A stretch of 8,201 nt of DNA from CAZLYF01 sp964586835 (GCA_964586835.1 CAZPIC010000056.1:1-8201), one strand, 5' to 3'. Positions 1 through 6,794 are shown, counted from the first letter of the stretch. Numbers and translations are program-made. The notes: generated from the letters alone by a model not told the origin.

Positions 1-7
1 GAAGGAT

Positions 8-55
8 TCACTGGCGGGTTACAGGGGTGAAATTATCACTGGCGGATAACAAAGG
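8..55. repeat. Two imperfect direct repeats, possible insertion-sequence end
   Basis: Two ~20-bp units (8-27 and 36-55) share the core TCACTGGCGG, followed by GTTACA in the first and ATAACA in the second, at a 28-bp period and about 16 of 20 identical. No gene is seen in 1-111. Tandem transposase-binding repeats near the ends, and termini finishing in CA, are known for IS21-family elements; the second unit reaches CA at 50-51, so the element could end there and extend left, outside the window. No transposase is visible, so this assignment is an inference. The repeat itself is seen directly. Confidence 0.45.
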
Positions 56-67
56 AACGCCGGCCCG

Positions 68-96
68 TTGACCTCAGCTCACAATCATGCTATAGT
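68..96 (+). promoter_or_regulatory. SigA-type promoter of tRNA-Ser
   Basis: A -35 box TTGACC (68-73) and a -10 box TATAGT (91-96) are separated by exactly 17 bp. Transcription would start around 102-104, about ten bases before the mature tRNA 5' end at 112. The spacing and near-consensus boxes fit a strong housekeeping promoter for a single-gene tRNA unit. Confidence 0.82.
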
Positions 97-111
97 CGCC
101 CCGGAAAGCCT

Positions 112-202
112 GGAGAGTTGGCTGAGTGGTCTAAGGCGCACGATTGGAAATCGTGTGAAGGCTAATACCCTTCCCAGGGTTCAAATCCCTGACTCTCCGC
201 CA
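112..202 (+). tRNA. tRNA-Ser, anticodon GGA
   Basis: The cloverleaf is complete. The acceptor stem GGAGAGT (112-118) pairs with ACTCTCC (192-198), followed by discriminator G199 and an encoded CCA (200-202). The anticodon stem CACGA/TCGTG encloses loop TTGGAAA (144-150), giving anticodon GGA at 146-148, which reads UCC and UCU. A long variable arm (GAAGG 157-161 with CCTTC 169-173) marks a class II tRNA, as expected for serine. The T stem is CAGGG/CCCTG with a TTCAAAT loop. It has its own promoter upstream and a terminator directly downstream, so it is transcribed alone. Confidence 0.97.
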
Positions 203-204
203 AT

Positions 205-229
205 CCCCTTGTGCGCAAGGGGGTTTTTT
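205..229 (+). terminator. Intrinsic terminator of tRNA-Ser
   Basis: A perfect 7-bp stem CCCCTTG (205-211) / CAAGGGG (216-222) with a four-base loop (TGCG) is followed by one G and six T (224-229). It begins two bases after the CCA end of the tRNA. The layout is that of a classical Rho-independent terminator and separates the tRNA unit from the next operon. Confidence 0.93.
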
Positions 230-276
230 GTTGGCCTCGTGGGCGTCGATCGCTGATGTAAAAAAAGGTTACCGTA

Positions 277-304
277 TTGACAGAACGGGTGTGCCTGCTA
301 TAAT
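277..304 (+). promoter_or_regulatory. Consensus SigA-type promoter of the araC-like/mrnC operon
   Basis: Exact consensus boxes TTGACA (277-282) and TATAAT (299-304) lie 16 bp apart. The predicted start near 311 leaves a leader of only about 20 bases, which carries the ribosome site AAGGAGG (316-322) seven bases before the GTG start at 330. No clear operator repeat was found around it. No further promoter was recognised by eye before sigH, so this one may serve the whole operon. Confidence 0.85.
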
Positions 305-329
305 CCGCATGAAAGAAGGAGGTTGGTGA

Positions 330-1235
330 GTGGGTTCGTTGCTGTTTGTTGATGAGGGGATTGCAGCAGAGGGTGGAACCCCAGCCTTCAGTGCGGAAGG
401 GCGTCATGAACCGGACGGGCTTGCCCACAAGAGCGGGCTCTGGATAGGATCTGCAGGCACAGCCATGCTTTCAGCCGGTTCCTATCCCATGAGGGCGCAG
501 GAGGCCTGGCTATGGCTTTGCTCTCAGGGAGGCTCTGTCGAGGTGAAAAAAAAGGCCTTGCATCTCAGGATCTCCCGCGGTGAATGCTCGATGATCCCGC
601 CACTGGCCGAGGGGCTTGTCCTTCGTACGCAGGGGGAGGCGCGTGTGTTGTGGTTTACTGTCGCAGGACCGCTTGGGGACTTGTATATGCACAAGCTTGG
701 AGCCTTCCCTTCCGGACCCGTGAGCCAGACGGCACTCCCTGCCCAGCTGAAGCTGGCCAGGGGGATCGTGCATGCAGCGGTGCGCTTCTCCCAATCTGCG
801 GAGGCTTCATCCTCGCAGTTGCAGCAGTTGCTGTGGGCTCTGCTGGCTTCGCATAGCGGCCAGCCTGTGGCGATGGATGCGGTCCTGTCGCATCAGATTG
901 CCAGGGTGGTCGACGCGATGCGACGAAAGCAGTACAGAGAAAACTATTCACTGGCGGATATGGCAGGGCTCAGCAGAATGCCCACAGAAACCTTCCGGAA
1001 ACGCTTTGCAAGTGAAGTCGGCATGCCGCCTCAGAAATATCAGCTGCTGAGGAAAATGGAACGCGCAAAAACCCTTTTGAGAGATGGACATTCCGTACAG
1101 TCTGCGGGCAGTGAAGTTGGGCTGCGCGACCCGTATCATTTTTCGAAGACATTTAAAAAATACGTTGGACTCAGCCCTTCGGTGTACAGCCGTTTGATCC
1201 GACAGGAAGAGAAGGCAACCTGTGACGATCCATGA
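330..1235 (+). CDS. AraC-family transcriptional regulator
   Basis: A 301-residue DNA-binding regulator with the usual AraC layout. The N-terminal part (about 40-125) resembles a cupin-like sensor: a WLWLCSQGG strand, then SRGECSMIPP and RVLWFTVAG. The C-terminal part (about 186-290) has two helix-turn-helix units: the first near 207-227 (SLADMAGLS then TFRKRF), the second near 255-278 (SEVGLRDPYHFSKTFKK), ending in the GLSPSVYSR signature. The GTG start at 330 is chosen because AAGGAGG lies seven bases upstream. The end overlaps mrnC by 14 bp, so the two are probably translationally coupled. The effector and target genes cannot be told from the sequence; the sensor is poorly conserved in this family. 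It may regulate the operon it heads, but no operator is evident. A regulator of this family beside mrnC is not the arrangement I would expect, since cysS is the common neighbour. Confidence 0.92.
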   Translation: MGSLLFVDEGIAAEGGTPAFSAEGRHEPDGLAHKSGLWIGSAGTAMLSAGSYPMRAQEAWLWLCSQGGSVEVKKKALHLRISRGECSMIPPLAEGLVLRTQGEARVLWFTVAGPLGDLYMHKLGAFPSGPVSQTALPAQLKLARGIVHAAVRFSQSAEASSSQLQQLLWALLASHSGQPVAMDAVLSHQIARVVDAMRRKQYRENYSLADMAGLSRMPTETFRKRFASEVGMPPQKYQLLRKMERAKTLLRDGHSVQSAGSEVGLRDPYHFSKTFKKYVGLSPSVYSRLIRQEEKATCDDP

Positions 1236-1596
1236 AGCGCTGGAAATGGGTCCACTCCGGCTGGCATATGTCGGAGACTCCGTCTACGATCTGCTGGTTA
1301 GAAGCGACCTGCTGCACACAGGGAAAAAGCTGCATGCCCTGCACAAAGATGCGACAGCGCGTGTCAAGGCCTGCGCGCAGGCGGAAACGCTCAAGAAGAT
1401 CGGACCTTTTCTTACGGAGGAAGAGGAAGAGATCGTGCGCAAAGGGAGAAACGCCCGTTCAAGACATTCGGCGCCCAGATCCGCTACCTGCGCAGAGTAC
1501 AGCGCCTCCACAGGGTTTGAAGCCATGCTCGGTTACCTCTACCTTACCGGAAGGCAGGACAGGATTGCGGAATTGTACCTGCTTGCACACCGCTGA
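1222..1596 (+). CDS. mrnC: Mini-ribonuclease III (23S rRNA maturation)
   Basis: A 124-residue RNase III-type endonuclease without the double-stranded-RNA-binding domain, the hallmark of Mini-III. In Bacillus this enzyme trims the ends of 23S precursor rRNA, helped by ribosomal protein L3, as a homodimer. Visible signatures are LAYVGDSVYDLLVR (residues 14-27), with presumed metal-ligand D19, the RKGRNAR segment (73-79), and TGFEAMLGYLYL (97-108), with presumed catalytic E100. The length is slightly short for the family but all motifs are present. The GTG start at 1222 lies inside the end of the AraC-like gene and gives the expected N-terminus directly before the first catalytic motif. The ribosome site is weak (a GAAGAGAAGG stretch), consistent with coupling to the upstream gene. 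thyX follows after 21 bp, which suits the known clostridial order mrnC-thyX-rlmB-sigH. Confidence 0.95.
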   Translation: MTIHEALEMGPLRLAYVGDSVYDLLVRSDLLHTGKKLHALHKDATARVKACAQAETLKKIGPFLTEEEEEIVRKGRNARSRHSAPRSATCAEYSASTGFEAMLGYLYLTGRQDRIAELYLLAHR

Positions 1597-1617
1597 TTTC
1601 AGAAAGGCAGCGATGGT

Positions 1618-2345
1618 ATGCCTGAAACCCTTTTGAATGTCAGCCTGGTTGCCTGTTCTCCTTCCCCGGAAAGGATTGCGGCGCTTGCCGCAAGGCTCTG
1701 TTACTCTGGCATGGATCTGGCAGAGCTCAGGGAGACCACGTTTGCACGGTCACAGGGCGCCTTCATCGAGCAGATTGTGGACACAGGACATCATTCGGTC
1801 CTGGAGCACGCGTCCTTTACATTTGTGGTGGAAGGTGCCAGCAGGGTTTTGCTGGCCCAGCTGACCAGGCACAGAATCGCCTCCTACAGCGTGCAAAGCC
1901 AGCGATATGTGTCTCTTAAGGACAGCTTTTCCTATATCATCCCCCCGAAGATCAAAGCCTTGGGCCCGGAAGCTGTCAGTGAATACGAGCGCCAGATGCA
2001 CCAGGCATACAGCTGGTATCGCCAGTGGCAGCGCCTGCTCGAAAAAGGCGAGAGGGCAACGAGGACGCGCGGTTTGTGCTCCCCGGCGCCTGCGAGACGC
2101 GCCTTGTCATGACTATGAACGCGAGGGAGCTTCAGCACTTCTTCAGCCTCCGGTGCTGCAACCGCGCACAGTGGGAAATCAGAGCACTGGCGGAAGAGAT
2201 GCTGAGCCTGTGCAAGAGGGAAGCACCCGCATTGTTCAGGACGTCGGGACCAGCCTGCGTAAGGGGCCCCTGTCCGGAAGGAAAGCGGACCTGTGGCTGT
2301 GCGGTGCAGATCCGGGCAGCATATCTGGAAGAAAAAGAGGATTGA
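1618..2345 (+). pseudogene. thyX: Flavin-dependent thymidylate synthase, frame-disrupted
   Basis: ThyX makes dTMP from dUMP using methylenetetrahydrofolate, NADPH and FAD. The first frame (ATG 1618, stop 2110-2112) encodes 164 residues with GHHSVLEH (57-64) and the full ThyX signature RHRxxSxxxxSxR (84-96), followed by QRYVSL. From about residue 145 it loses homology. The missing C-terminal half continues in another frame (about 2055-2345): GNEDARFVLPGACETRL, then MTMNARELQHFFSLR, then GPACVRGPCPEGKRTCG. The break lies at 2041-2058. Removing one GA from GAGAG (2050-2054) gives LLEKGEGNEDAR and a protein of about 241 residues, matching my recollection of family spacing; adding one A to the A5 run (2042-2046) also restores the frame, giving 242 residues but one extra. 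Read as written, the product lacks the conserved NARELxHFF segment and should be inactive. This could be a real mutation or a sequencing or assembly error. A programmed shift is unlikely, as no good slippery heptamer is present. rlmB starts five bases after the restored stop. Confidence 0.9.
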
Positions 2346-2350
2346 GAAGT

Positions 2351-3460
2351 ATGGCTTATCGCAATGGACACGATAAAAGGGGAAAGGCGGGCCCCGGGTT
2401 TTCAAAAGTACGCGAAACCGGGAAGAATTCTGCGGGCCCCGGGTTTTCAAAGGCACGCGAAACCGGGAAGAGTTCAGCGGGCCCCGGGTTTTCAAAAGCA
2501 CGCGAAGCTGGAAAGGTTTCAGCAGAGTCCGGCCGCAGCACCCGGCCTTTACGTGGGCGGATGGAAACTGGCGGCCCCGCAGAACAGAGCAGGAACCGCG
2601 GCGGGAAAGGTCGCCAACCGGAGCGTTGGCCTAAGTGGAGCGGCGATTCCCCCCGATTCTACGACGTGCCGCCTGCAGCGAGACGGCAGCCCCTTCCCCT
2701 GCGTGAAGGAACAGAAAGGACTGGCTTTCCGCAGGCTGAGCCCGTGAACCTCCTTTATGGAAGAAACCCCATCCGTGAGGCACTCAAGGCTGGTCGGGAC
2801 ATTGAGAAGATGATGGTAGTCAAGGGCGATTTGTCCGGTTCTGCCCGGGAGATCGTCGCCCTTGCGGAACGTACGGGGATCAACGTGCAGTTCGTGGACC
2901 GCAGCCGTCTTGATGCCATCACCCCTTCTCATCAGGGCATGGTCGCTTTCGCGTCGGCCTATCCGTATGCAAGCCTCGACGACATTCTCCAGCTGGCTTC
3001 TGAGCGCGGCGAGGATCCCTTCCTTGTGATTCTGGACAAGGTGACGGACCCGAGAAACCTGGGCGCCATTATCCGCACCGCGGCCTGTGTGGGCGCCCAT
3101 GGCGTTGTTGTCCCGCTGCACAGGGCGGTCGGGCTGACGCCGGCGGCTGTCAAAGCATCAGCTGGCGCGGTGGAGCATGTCAAGGTCGCGCGGGTGGTCA
3201 ATATCAGCCGTATCATTCAGGAGCTGAAAGATCAGGGCGTATGGATTTATGCGGCTGATTCCTCCGGCGCAGATTACAGGGAAGTGAGCCTTGCGGGCCC
3301 CGCCGCCCTGGTGATCGGGGGTGAATCGGAGGGGCTCAGCAGCCGCATCCGCCAGCAAAGCGATCGCGTCCTGTCCATCCCCATGCGTGGAGGCCTCGGT
3401 TCGCTCAATGCTTCTGTGGCAGCAGCCATTCTGATGTACGCCATTTTCAGCTCCCGTTGA
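2351..3460 (+). CDS. rlmB: TrmH-family 23S rRNA (guanosine 2'-O)-methyltransferase with long N-terminal extension
   Basis: A SPOUT-class 2'-O-ribose methyltransferase of the RlmB/TrmH type; the Escherichia coli homologue methylates G2251 in the 23S peptidyltransferase region. The protein is 369 residues from ATG 2351, with AAGAGG ten bases upstream. The core starts near residue 132 (VNLLYGRNPIREAL), continues through the small RNA-binding substrate domain, and has all three knot motifs: DPRNLGAIIRTA (233-244), VIGGESEGLS (321-330) and IPMRGGLGSLNASVAAA (343-359). The core of about 238 residues matches usual family length, so residues 1-131 are extra: basic, rich in Gly, Arg, Lys, Pro and Ser, presumably disordered, with a threefold 15-residue repeat. 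A GTG at 2744 would give the core alone but has no convincing ribosome site, so I keep the long form. The stop overlaps the possible TTG start of sigH. Family assignment is firm; the exact target base is inferred. Confidence 0.94.
   Translation: MAYRNGHDKRGKAGPGFSKVRETGKNSAGPGFSKARETGKSSAGPGFSKAREAGKVSAESGRSTRPLRGRMETGGPAEQSRNRGGKGRQPERWPKWSGDSPRFYDVPPAARRQPLPLREGTERTGFPQAEPVNLLYGRNPIREALKAGRDIEKMMVVKGDLSGSAREIVALAERTGINVQFVDRSRLDAITPSHQGMVAFASAYPYASLDDILQLASERGEDPFLVILDKVTDPRNLGAIIRTAACVGAHGVVVPLHRAVGLTPAAVKASAGAVEHVKVARVVNISRIIQELKDQGVWIYAADSSGADYREVSLAGPAALVIGGESEGLSSRIRQQSDRVLSIPMRGGLGSLNASVAAAILMYAIFSSR
2387..2521 (+). repeat. Three tandem 45-bp repeats inside the rlmB extension
   Basis: Units at 2387-2431, 2432-2476 and 2477-2521 each begin GCGGGCCCCGGGTTTTCAAA and stay in frame, encoding AGPGFSK(V/A)RE(T/A)GK(N/S/V)S (residues 13-57). 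Units 1 and 2 are nearly identical; unit 3 has diverged at its end, and a degenerate AESGRS follows. Within units 1 and 2, CCCGGGTTTTC and GAAACCGGG are almost inverted copies, so each could fold into an imperfect hairpin. The number of units is likely to vary between strains through slippage. The repeats add basic, glycine-rich sequence but do not touch the methyltransferase core. Confidence 0.97.
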
Positions 3461-3480
3461 ACGCAGACAGACAGGATAGA

Positions 3481-4155
3481 ATGAACACCGATTACCAGGC
3501 TTGCACCCCCCCAGGAGGGGCGGAAGGCTTCCACGGTTTGTCCGACGAAGCCCTTGTTTCTCTTGCCCAGCAGGGGGATAATCAAGCCCTCCTCTGCTTG
3601 CTGACAAAGTACCGCAATGCTGTGAGGATCCGGGCAAGAAGCTATTATCTTGTTGGCGCGGACCACGAGGACCTCGTGCAAGAGGGAATGATCGGCCTGT
3701 ACAAGGCCATCCGGGACTATCAGCCTGCACGGCAGGCCACCTTCTGGGCCTTTGCGGATCTGTGCGTCAAAAGACAGATCATCTCGGCGATCAAAAACGC
3801 TACCAGGCTTAAGCACACTCCCCTGAACAGATACATCTCCCTTGATAAACCGGCTTACAGCGAGGACAGCGACAAGACGCTTCTGGACACGATCGCCGAG
3901 GAGTCCGAAAACCCGGAAGAGATGGTCATCAGACAGGAGAGGTCAGAGAATCTCAGAGCCGTCCTGAACGGTCTGTTTTCGCCGTTTGAGCAGCAGGTGC
4001 TCGATGGCTTTCTTGAAGGAAAGAGCTATAAAGAAATTGCACATTCCATTGGGAGACATGTCAAAGGTGTGGACAACGCCCTGCAGCGCATCAAAAGAAA
4101 GATGGCCAAGCTTCAACGCATAAGCAAAGAGCCACAGCCTCCCGAAACGCCCTGA
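3481..4155 (+). CDS. sigH: RNA polymerase sigma-H factor (Spo0H type)
   Basis: A sigma-70-family alternative sigma factor closely resembling Bacillus Spo0H, which directs transition-state and early sporulation genes. From ATG 3481 it has 224 residues. Region 2 holds LLTKYRNAVRIRARSYYLVGADHEDLVQEGMIGLYKAIRDY in pieces from residue 40 to 80, then FADLCVKRQIISAIKNATRLKH (91-112) and YISLDKP (118-124). Region 4 holds SYKEIAHSIGRHVKGVDNALQRIKRK (182-207), the -35 recognition helix-turn-helix. The ATG is preferred because ACAGGA sits five bases upstream and the result matches the usual length; a TTG at 3457 that overlaps the rlmB stop would add eight residues. It lies 20 bp after rlmB, probably in the same transcript. 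Its presence suggests, but does not prove, a sporulating or competence-capable ancestor. Confidence 0.96.
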   Translation: MNTDYQACTPPGGAEGFHGLSDEALVSLAQQGDNQALLCLLTKYRNAVRIRARSYYLVGADHEDLVQEGMIGLYKAIRDYQPARQATFWAFADLCVKRQIISAIKNATRLKHTPLNRYISLDKPAYSEDSDKTLLDTIAEESENPEEMVIRQERSENLRAVLNGLFSPFEQQVLDGFLEGKSYKEIAHSIGRHVKGVDNALQRIKRKMAKLQRISKEPQPPETP

Positions 4156-4196
4156 TGGCTTTTGCAAAAGCCCAAACGTCTATTCACCGTCAGGGC
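4149..4196. repeat. Nested inverted repeats after sigH
   Basis: An inner palindrome GGCTTTTGCAAAAGCC (4157-4172) begins just after the sigH stop. It lies within a wider inverted repeat GCCCTGA (4149-4155) / TCAGGGC (4190-4196), whose left arm includes the sigH stop codon. Neither is followed by a T-run on either strand, so it is not a standard intrinsic terminator. It may stabilise the sigH mRNA end or give weak termination before the next promoter. Confidence 0.45.
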
Positions 4197-4243
4197 TGTA
4201 GCACCGCAATTCATTCCTTCTGGACAAGGGACAAGAAATACCG

Positions 4244-4272
4244 TTGACAAAGCCCCAAGGCTTCGTTAAGAT
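4244..4272 (+). promoter_or_regulatory. SigA-type promoter of tRNA-Gly/tuf operon
   Basis: The -35 box TTGACA (4244-4249) and -10 box TAAGAT (4267-4272) are 17 bp apart. The start would be near 4279, about eleven bases before the tRNA 5' end. With no terminator found before rplA's end, this promoter probably drives tRNA-Gly, tuf, rpmG, secE, nusG, rplK and rplA together, although internal promoters cannot be ruled out by eye. Confidence 0.83.
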
Positions 4273-4289
4273 ACCCACTGCGCGGATGT

Positions 4290-4363
4290 GCGGGTGTAGC
4301 TCAATGGCAGAGCTCCAGCTTCCCAAGCTGGTTACGTGGGTTCGATTCCCATCACCCGCTCCA
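4290..4363 (+). tRNA. tRNA-Gly, anticodon CCC
   Basis: Acceptor stem GCGGGTG (4290-4296) pairs with CACCCGC (4353-4359); discriminator T4360 and encoded CCA (4361-4363) follow. The anticodon stem CCAGC/GCTGG encloses loop TTCCCAA (4320-4326), so the anticodon is CCC at 4322-4324 and reads GGG. U73 is the usual glycine discriminator. There is no terminator between it and tuf (88-bp spacer), so it is probably processed from the 5' part of the tuf transcript. The GGG-reading isoacceptor sits directly before genes whose glycine codons include many GGG (visible in tuf). Confidence 0.96.
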
Positions 4364-4451
4364 TTCATGCCCGGCAGCCCGCCCGCCCCGTATCTGCCCG
4401 GCGAACGGGTATTGCTCCGGATTACTGCGTATTTCAGGAGGAGAGAGACGG
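4364..4451 (+). other. tRNA-Gly to tuf spacer / tuf leader
   Basis: This 88-base stretch has no gene. It contains a small stem TGCCCG/CGGGTA around a GCGAA loop near 4396-4412, without a T-run, so it is not a terminator. The tuf ribosome site AGGAGG (4436-4441) lies ten bases before the ATG. No T-box or other leader motif was recognised. Confidence 0.55.
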
Positions 4452-5669
<1,218 letters not shown>

Positions 5670-5699
5670 GCGCCGGCGTGACAGGAGAGGGGTCATAAA

Positions 5700-5864
5700 A
5701 TGGCTGTAAAAGATGTGCGCGTCAATATTGTTCTGGCTTGCACCGAATGCAAGCAGCGCAACTATAACACCCAGAAAAGCAAAAAAAACACGCCCGACCG
5801 CGTGGAGTTGAGCAAATACTGTCGATTCTGCAGGAAACACACGGCTCACCGGGAAACGAGGTAG
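5700..5864 (+). CDS. rpmG: Large-subunit ribosomal protein L33 (zinc-binding form)
   Basis: A 54-residue ribosomal protein L33 of the 50S subunit, too short for many gene finders. It carries two cysteine pairs, CTEC (14-17) and CRFC (41-44), so it is the zinc-ribbon (C+) paralogue rather than the zinc-independent form made under zinc limitation. The rest, RVNIVLACTECKQRNYNT and HTAHRET, is typical, and the MAVKD start adds about five residues to the commonest form. The ribosome site is GAGAGGGG (5685-5692) before ATG 5700. The position between tuf and secE is the classic rpmG-secE-nusG order; secE starts four bases after the stop. Confidence 0.97.
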   Translation: MAVKDVRVNIVLACTECKQRNYNTQKSKKNTPDRVELSKYCRFCRKHTAHRETR

Positions 5865-5868
5865 CAAA

Positions 5869-6135
5869 GTGTCAGTCAGGAAGAACGCCCGGACAGAGGA
5901 TAAGAAGAAGGACAACTTCATCGGAAAGGTTATGTCTTTCCTCAACAACCTTCCCCGCATCATCGTCAAGCCGTTTCGAAATATGTGGCTTGAGCTGAAG
6001 AAAGTCACGTGGCCGAGCCGGCAGGACTTCATCAACTATACGCTGATTGTCCTGGCTTTTATGGTGTTCATGGGGGTCATCATCGGCTTGCTGGACTTGG
6101 GGTCATCCAAGCTGGTATCCCTGATGGTCGGCTGA
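5869..6135 (+). CDS. secE: Preprotein translocase subunit SecE
   Basis: SecE clamps SecY in the inner-membrane SecYEG channel. This 88-residue form has the single-membrane-segment layout of Gram-positive bacteria: a charged N-terminal stretch (1-30), the amphipathic signature WLELKKVTWPS (40-50), then one transmembrane helix (about 57-76, YTLIVLAFMVFMGVIIGLLDL). The GTG start at 5869 is preceded by GAGG (5858-5861), which lies inside the end of rpmG, so the two are translationally coupled. nusG follows 23 bp after the stop. Confidence 0.96.
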   Translation: MSVRKNARTEDKKKDNFIGKVMSFLNNLPRIIVKPFRNMWLELKKVTWPSRQDFINYTLIVLAFMVFMGVIIGLLDLGSSKLVSLMVG

Positions 6136-6158
6136 ATAACCCCAAACAGGAGATGACA

Positions 6159-6701
6159 ATGTCCGATCAAACCGCAGCAAAGGCAGCCAGAGGATCTGAA
6201 TGGTATGTTGTGCATACCTATTCCGGGTACGAGAATAAGGTGAAGGATAACCTTGAAAAAGCTGCCGAAAACAACCGGATGCAAAACCTGATCCAGGAAA
6301 TCCATGTCCCGGTTGAAGATGTGCCCGAGATCAAAAACGGCAAGCGCGTCATGACACAGCGAAAAACCTATCCGGGCTATGTACTTATCCGGATGATCAT
6401 TACCAACGAAAGCTGGTATGTGGTGCGCAATACAAGGGGCGTGACGGGCTTCGTGGGACCCGAGGGAAAGCCTCAGCCACTGACGGAGGAAGAGGTTCAG
6501 GTAATGCTCTCCAGCCAACCGGACACCGTCCGCCTGGTGTTGGGGGAGGAGGTCCGCATCCTGACGGGGCCGCTTGAGAACTTCACAGGCGTAGTCGAAG
6601 CCATCGATACAGCGCGCGGCAAGATGCAGGTGAAGGTCAAGATGTTCCTCGGACGCGAGATGCAGGTGGAGATCGGCATCGACGAAGCGGAGAAGGTATA
6701 G
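6159..6701 (+). CDS. nusG: Transcription termination/antitermination factor NusG
   Basis: NusG binds RNA polymerase and modulates pausing, termination and transcription-translation coupling. The protein is 180 residues from ATG 6159. The NGN domain spans about 13-107 (EWYVVHTYSGYENKVKDNL, then RKTYPGYVLIRM and TRGVTGFVG). The KOW domain lies at about 129-155 (GEEVRILTGPLENFTGVVEAID), followed by MFLGREMQVEI. An in-frame ATG at 6153 overlaps the ribosome site AGGAG (6148-6152) and has no spacing; 6159 has six bases and is chosen. Longer in-frame starts reach back into secE and have no support. Length is normal for the family. Confidence 0.97.
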   Translation: MSDQTAAKAARGSEWYVVHTYSGYENKVKDNLEKAAENNRMQNLIQEIHVPVEDVPEIKNGKRVMTQRKTYPGYVLIRMIITNESWYVVRNTRGVTGFVGPEGKPQPLTEEEVQVMLSSQPDTVRLVLGEEVRILTGPLENFTGVVEAIDTARGKMQVKVKMFLGREMQVEIGIDEAEKV

Positions 6702-6737
6702 CCCGTCTCCATCGGCACACGTGTGCCGGTGACGGGC
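6701..6737 (+). other. Strong hairpin after nusG
   Basis: GCCCGTC (6701-6707) pairs with GACGGGC (6731-6737). After a three-base bulge, an inner arm 6711-6718 pairs with 6723-6730 (one G-T wobble) around an ACGT tip. There is no T-run, so it is not an intrinsic terminator. It begins at the last base of the nusG stop codon and ends just before the L1-site motif. It may protect the nusG mRNA 3' end, or be a processing site separating nusG from rplK. Confidence 0.7.
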
Positions 6738-6739
6738 GA

Positions 6740-6770
6740 GTGGGAGGCGCAAGAGCGCCGGATTGACCAC
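6740..6770 (+). promoter_or_regulatory. Putative ribosomal protein L1 binding site before rplK
   Basis: The segment runs GTGGGAGGCGC - AAGA - GCGCC, then GGATTGACCAC. GTGG (6740-6743) pairs with CCAC (6767-6770) and GGCGC (6746-6750) with GCGCC (6755-6759), leaving an asymmetric internal loop. L1 is known to repress the L11-L1 operon by binding an mRNA site that mimics its 23S rRNA site; from memory, Firmicute rplK leaders show a GTGGGAG...ACCAC arrangement here. The element ends eight bases before GAGGAGGTG, so protein binding could block initiation. Confidence 0.72.
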
Positions 6771-6794
6771 AATCATTGAGGAGGTGCCAGTAAT

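Noticed and set aside
162..428. Minus-strand 88-codon open frame
   Set aside because: Its end is the well-known spurious peptide read antisense to a tRNA-Ser gene (ESQGFEPW); it has no ribosome site or homology of its own.
949..962. A 13-base match between the araC-like gene (TCACTGGCGGATA) and the left-edge repeat, considered as a regulator-binding or IS site
   Set aside because: In the gene it encodes the conserved SLAD segment of the helix-turn-helix, and one shared 13-mer in a window of this size is close to chance expectation.
2041..2060. Programmed ribosomal frameshift in thyX
   Set aside because: The in-frame slip site C GAA AAA gives a poor P-site re-pairing, there is no upstream Shine-Dalgarno-like stimulator, and the nearest downstream stem is about 20 bases away. 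Such a shift is not known for ThyX.
1932..2501. Long minus-strand open frame (189 codons) opposite thyX and rlmB
   Set aside because: It is a shadow of the repeat-rich, G+C-rich coding strand; the peptide mirrors the 45-bp repeats and has no recognisable domain or ribosome site.
2387..2521. CRISPR array
   Set aside because: The three units are contiguous without spacers and lie in frame inside rlmB, so this is a coding tandem repeat.
4180..4368. Minus-strand 62-codon open frame
   Set aside because: It reads antisense through tRNA-Gly and gives the familiar spurious GDGNRTHVTSLG peptide.
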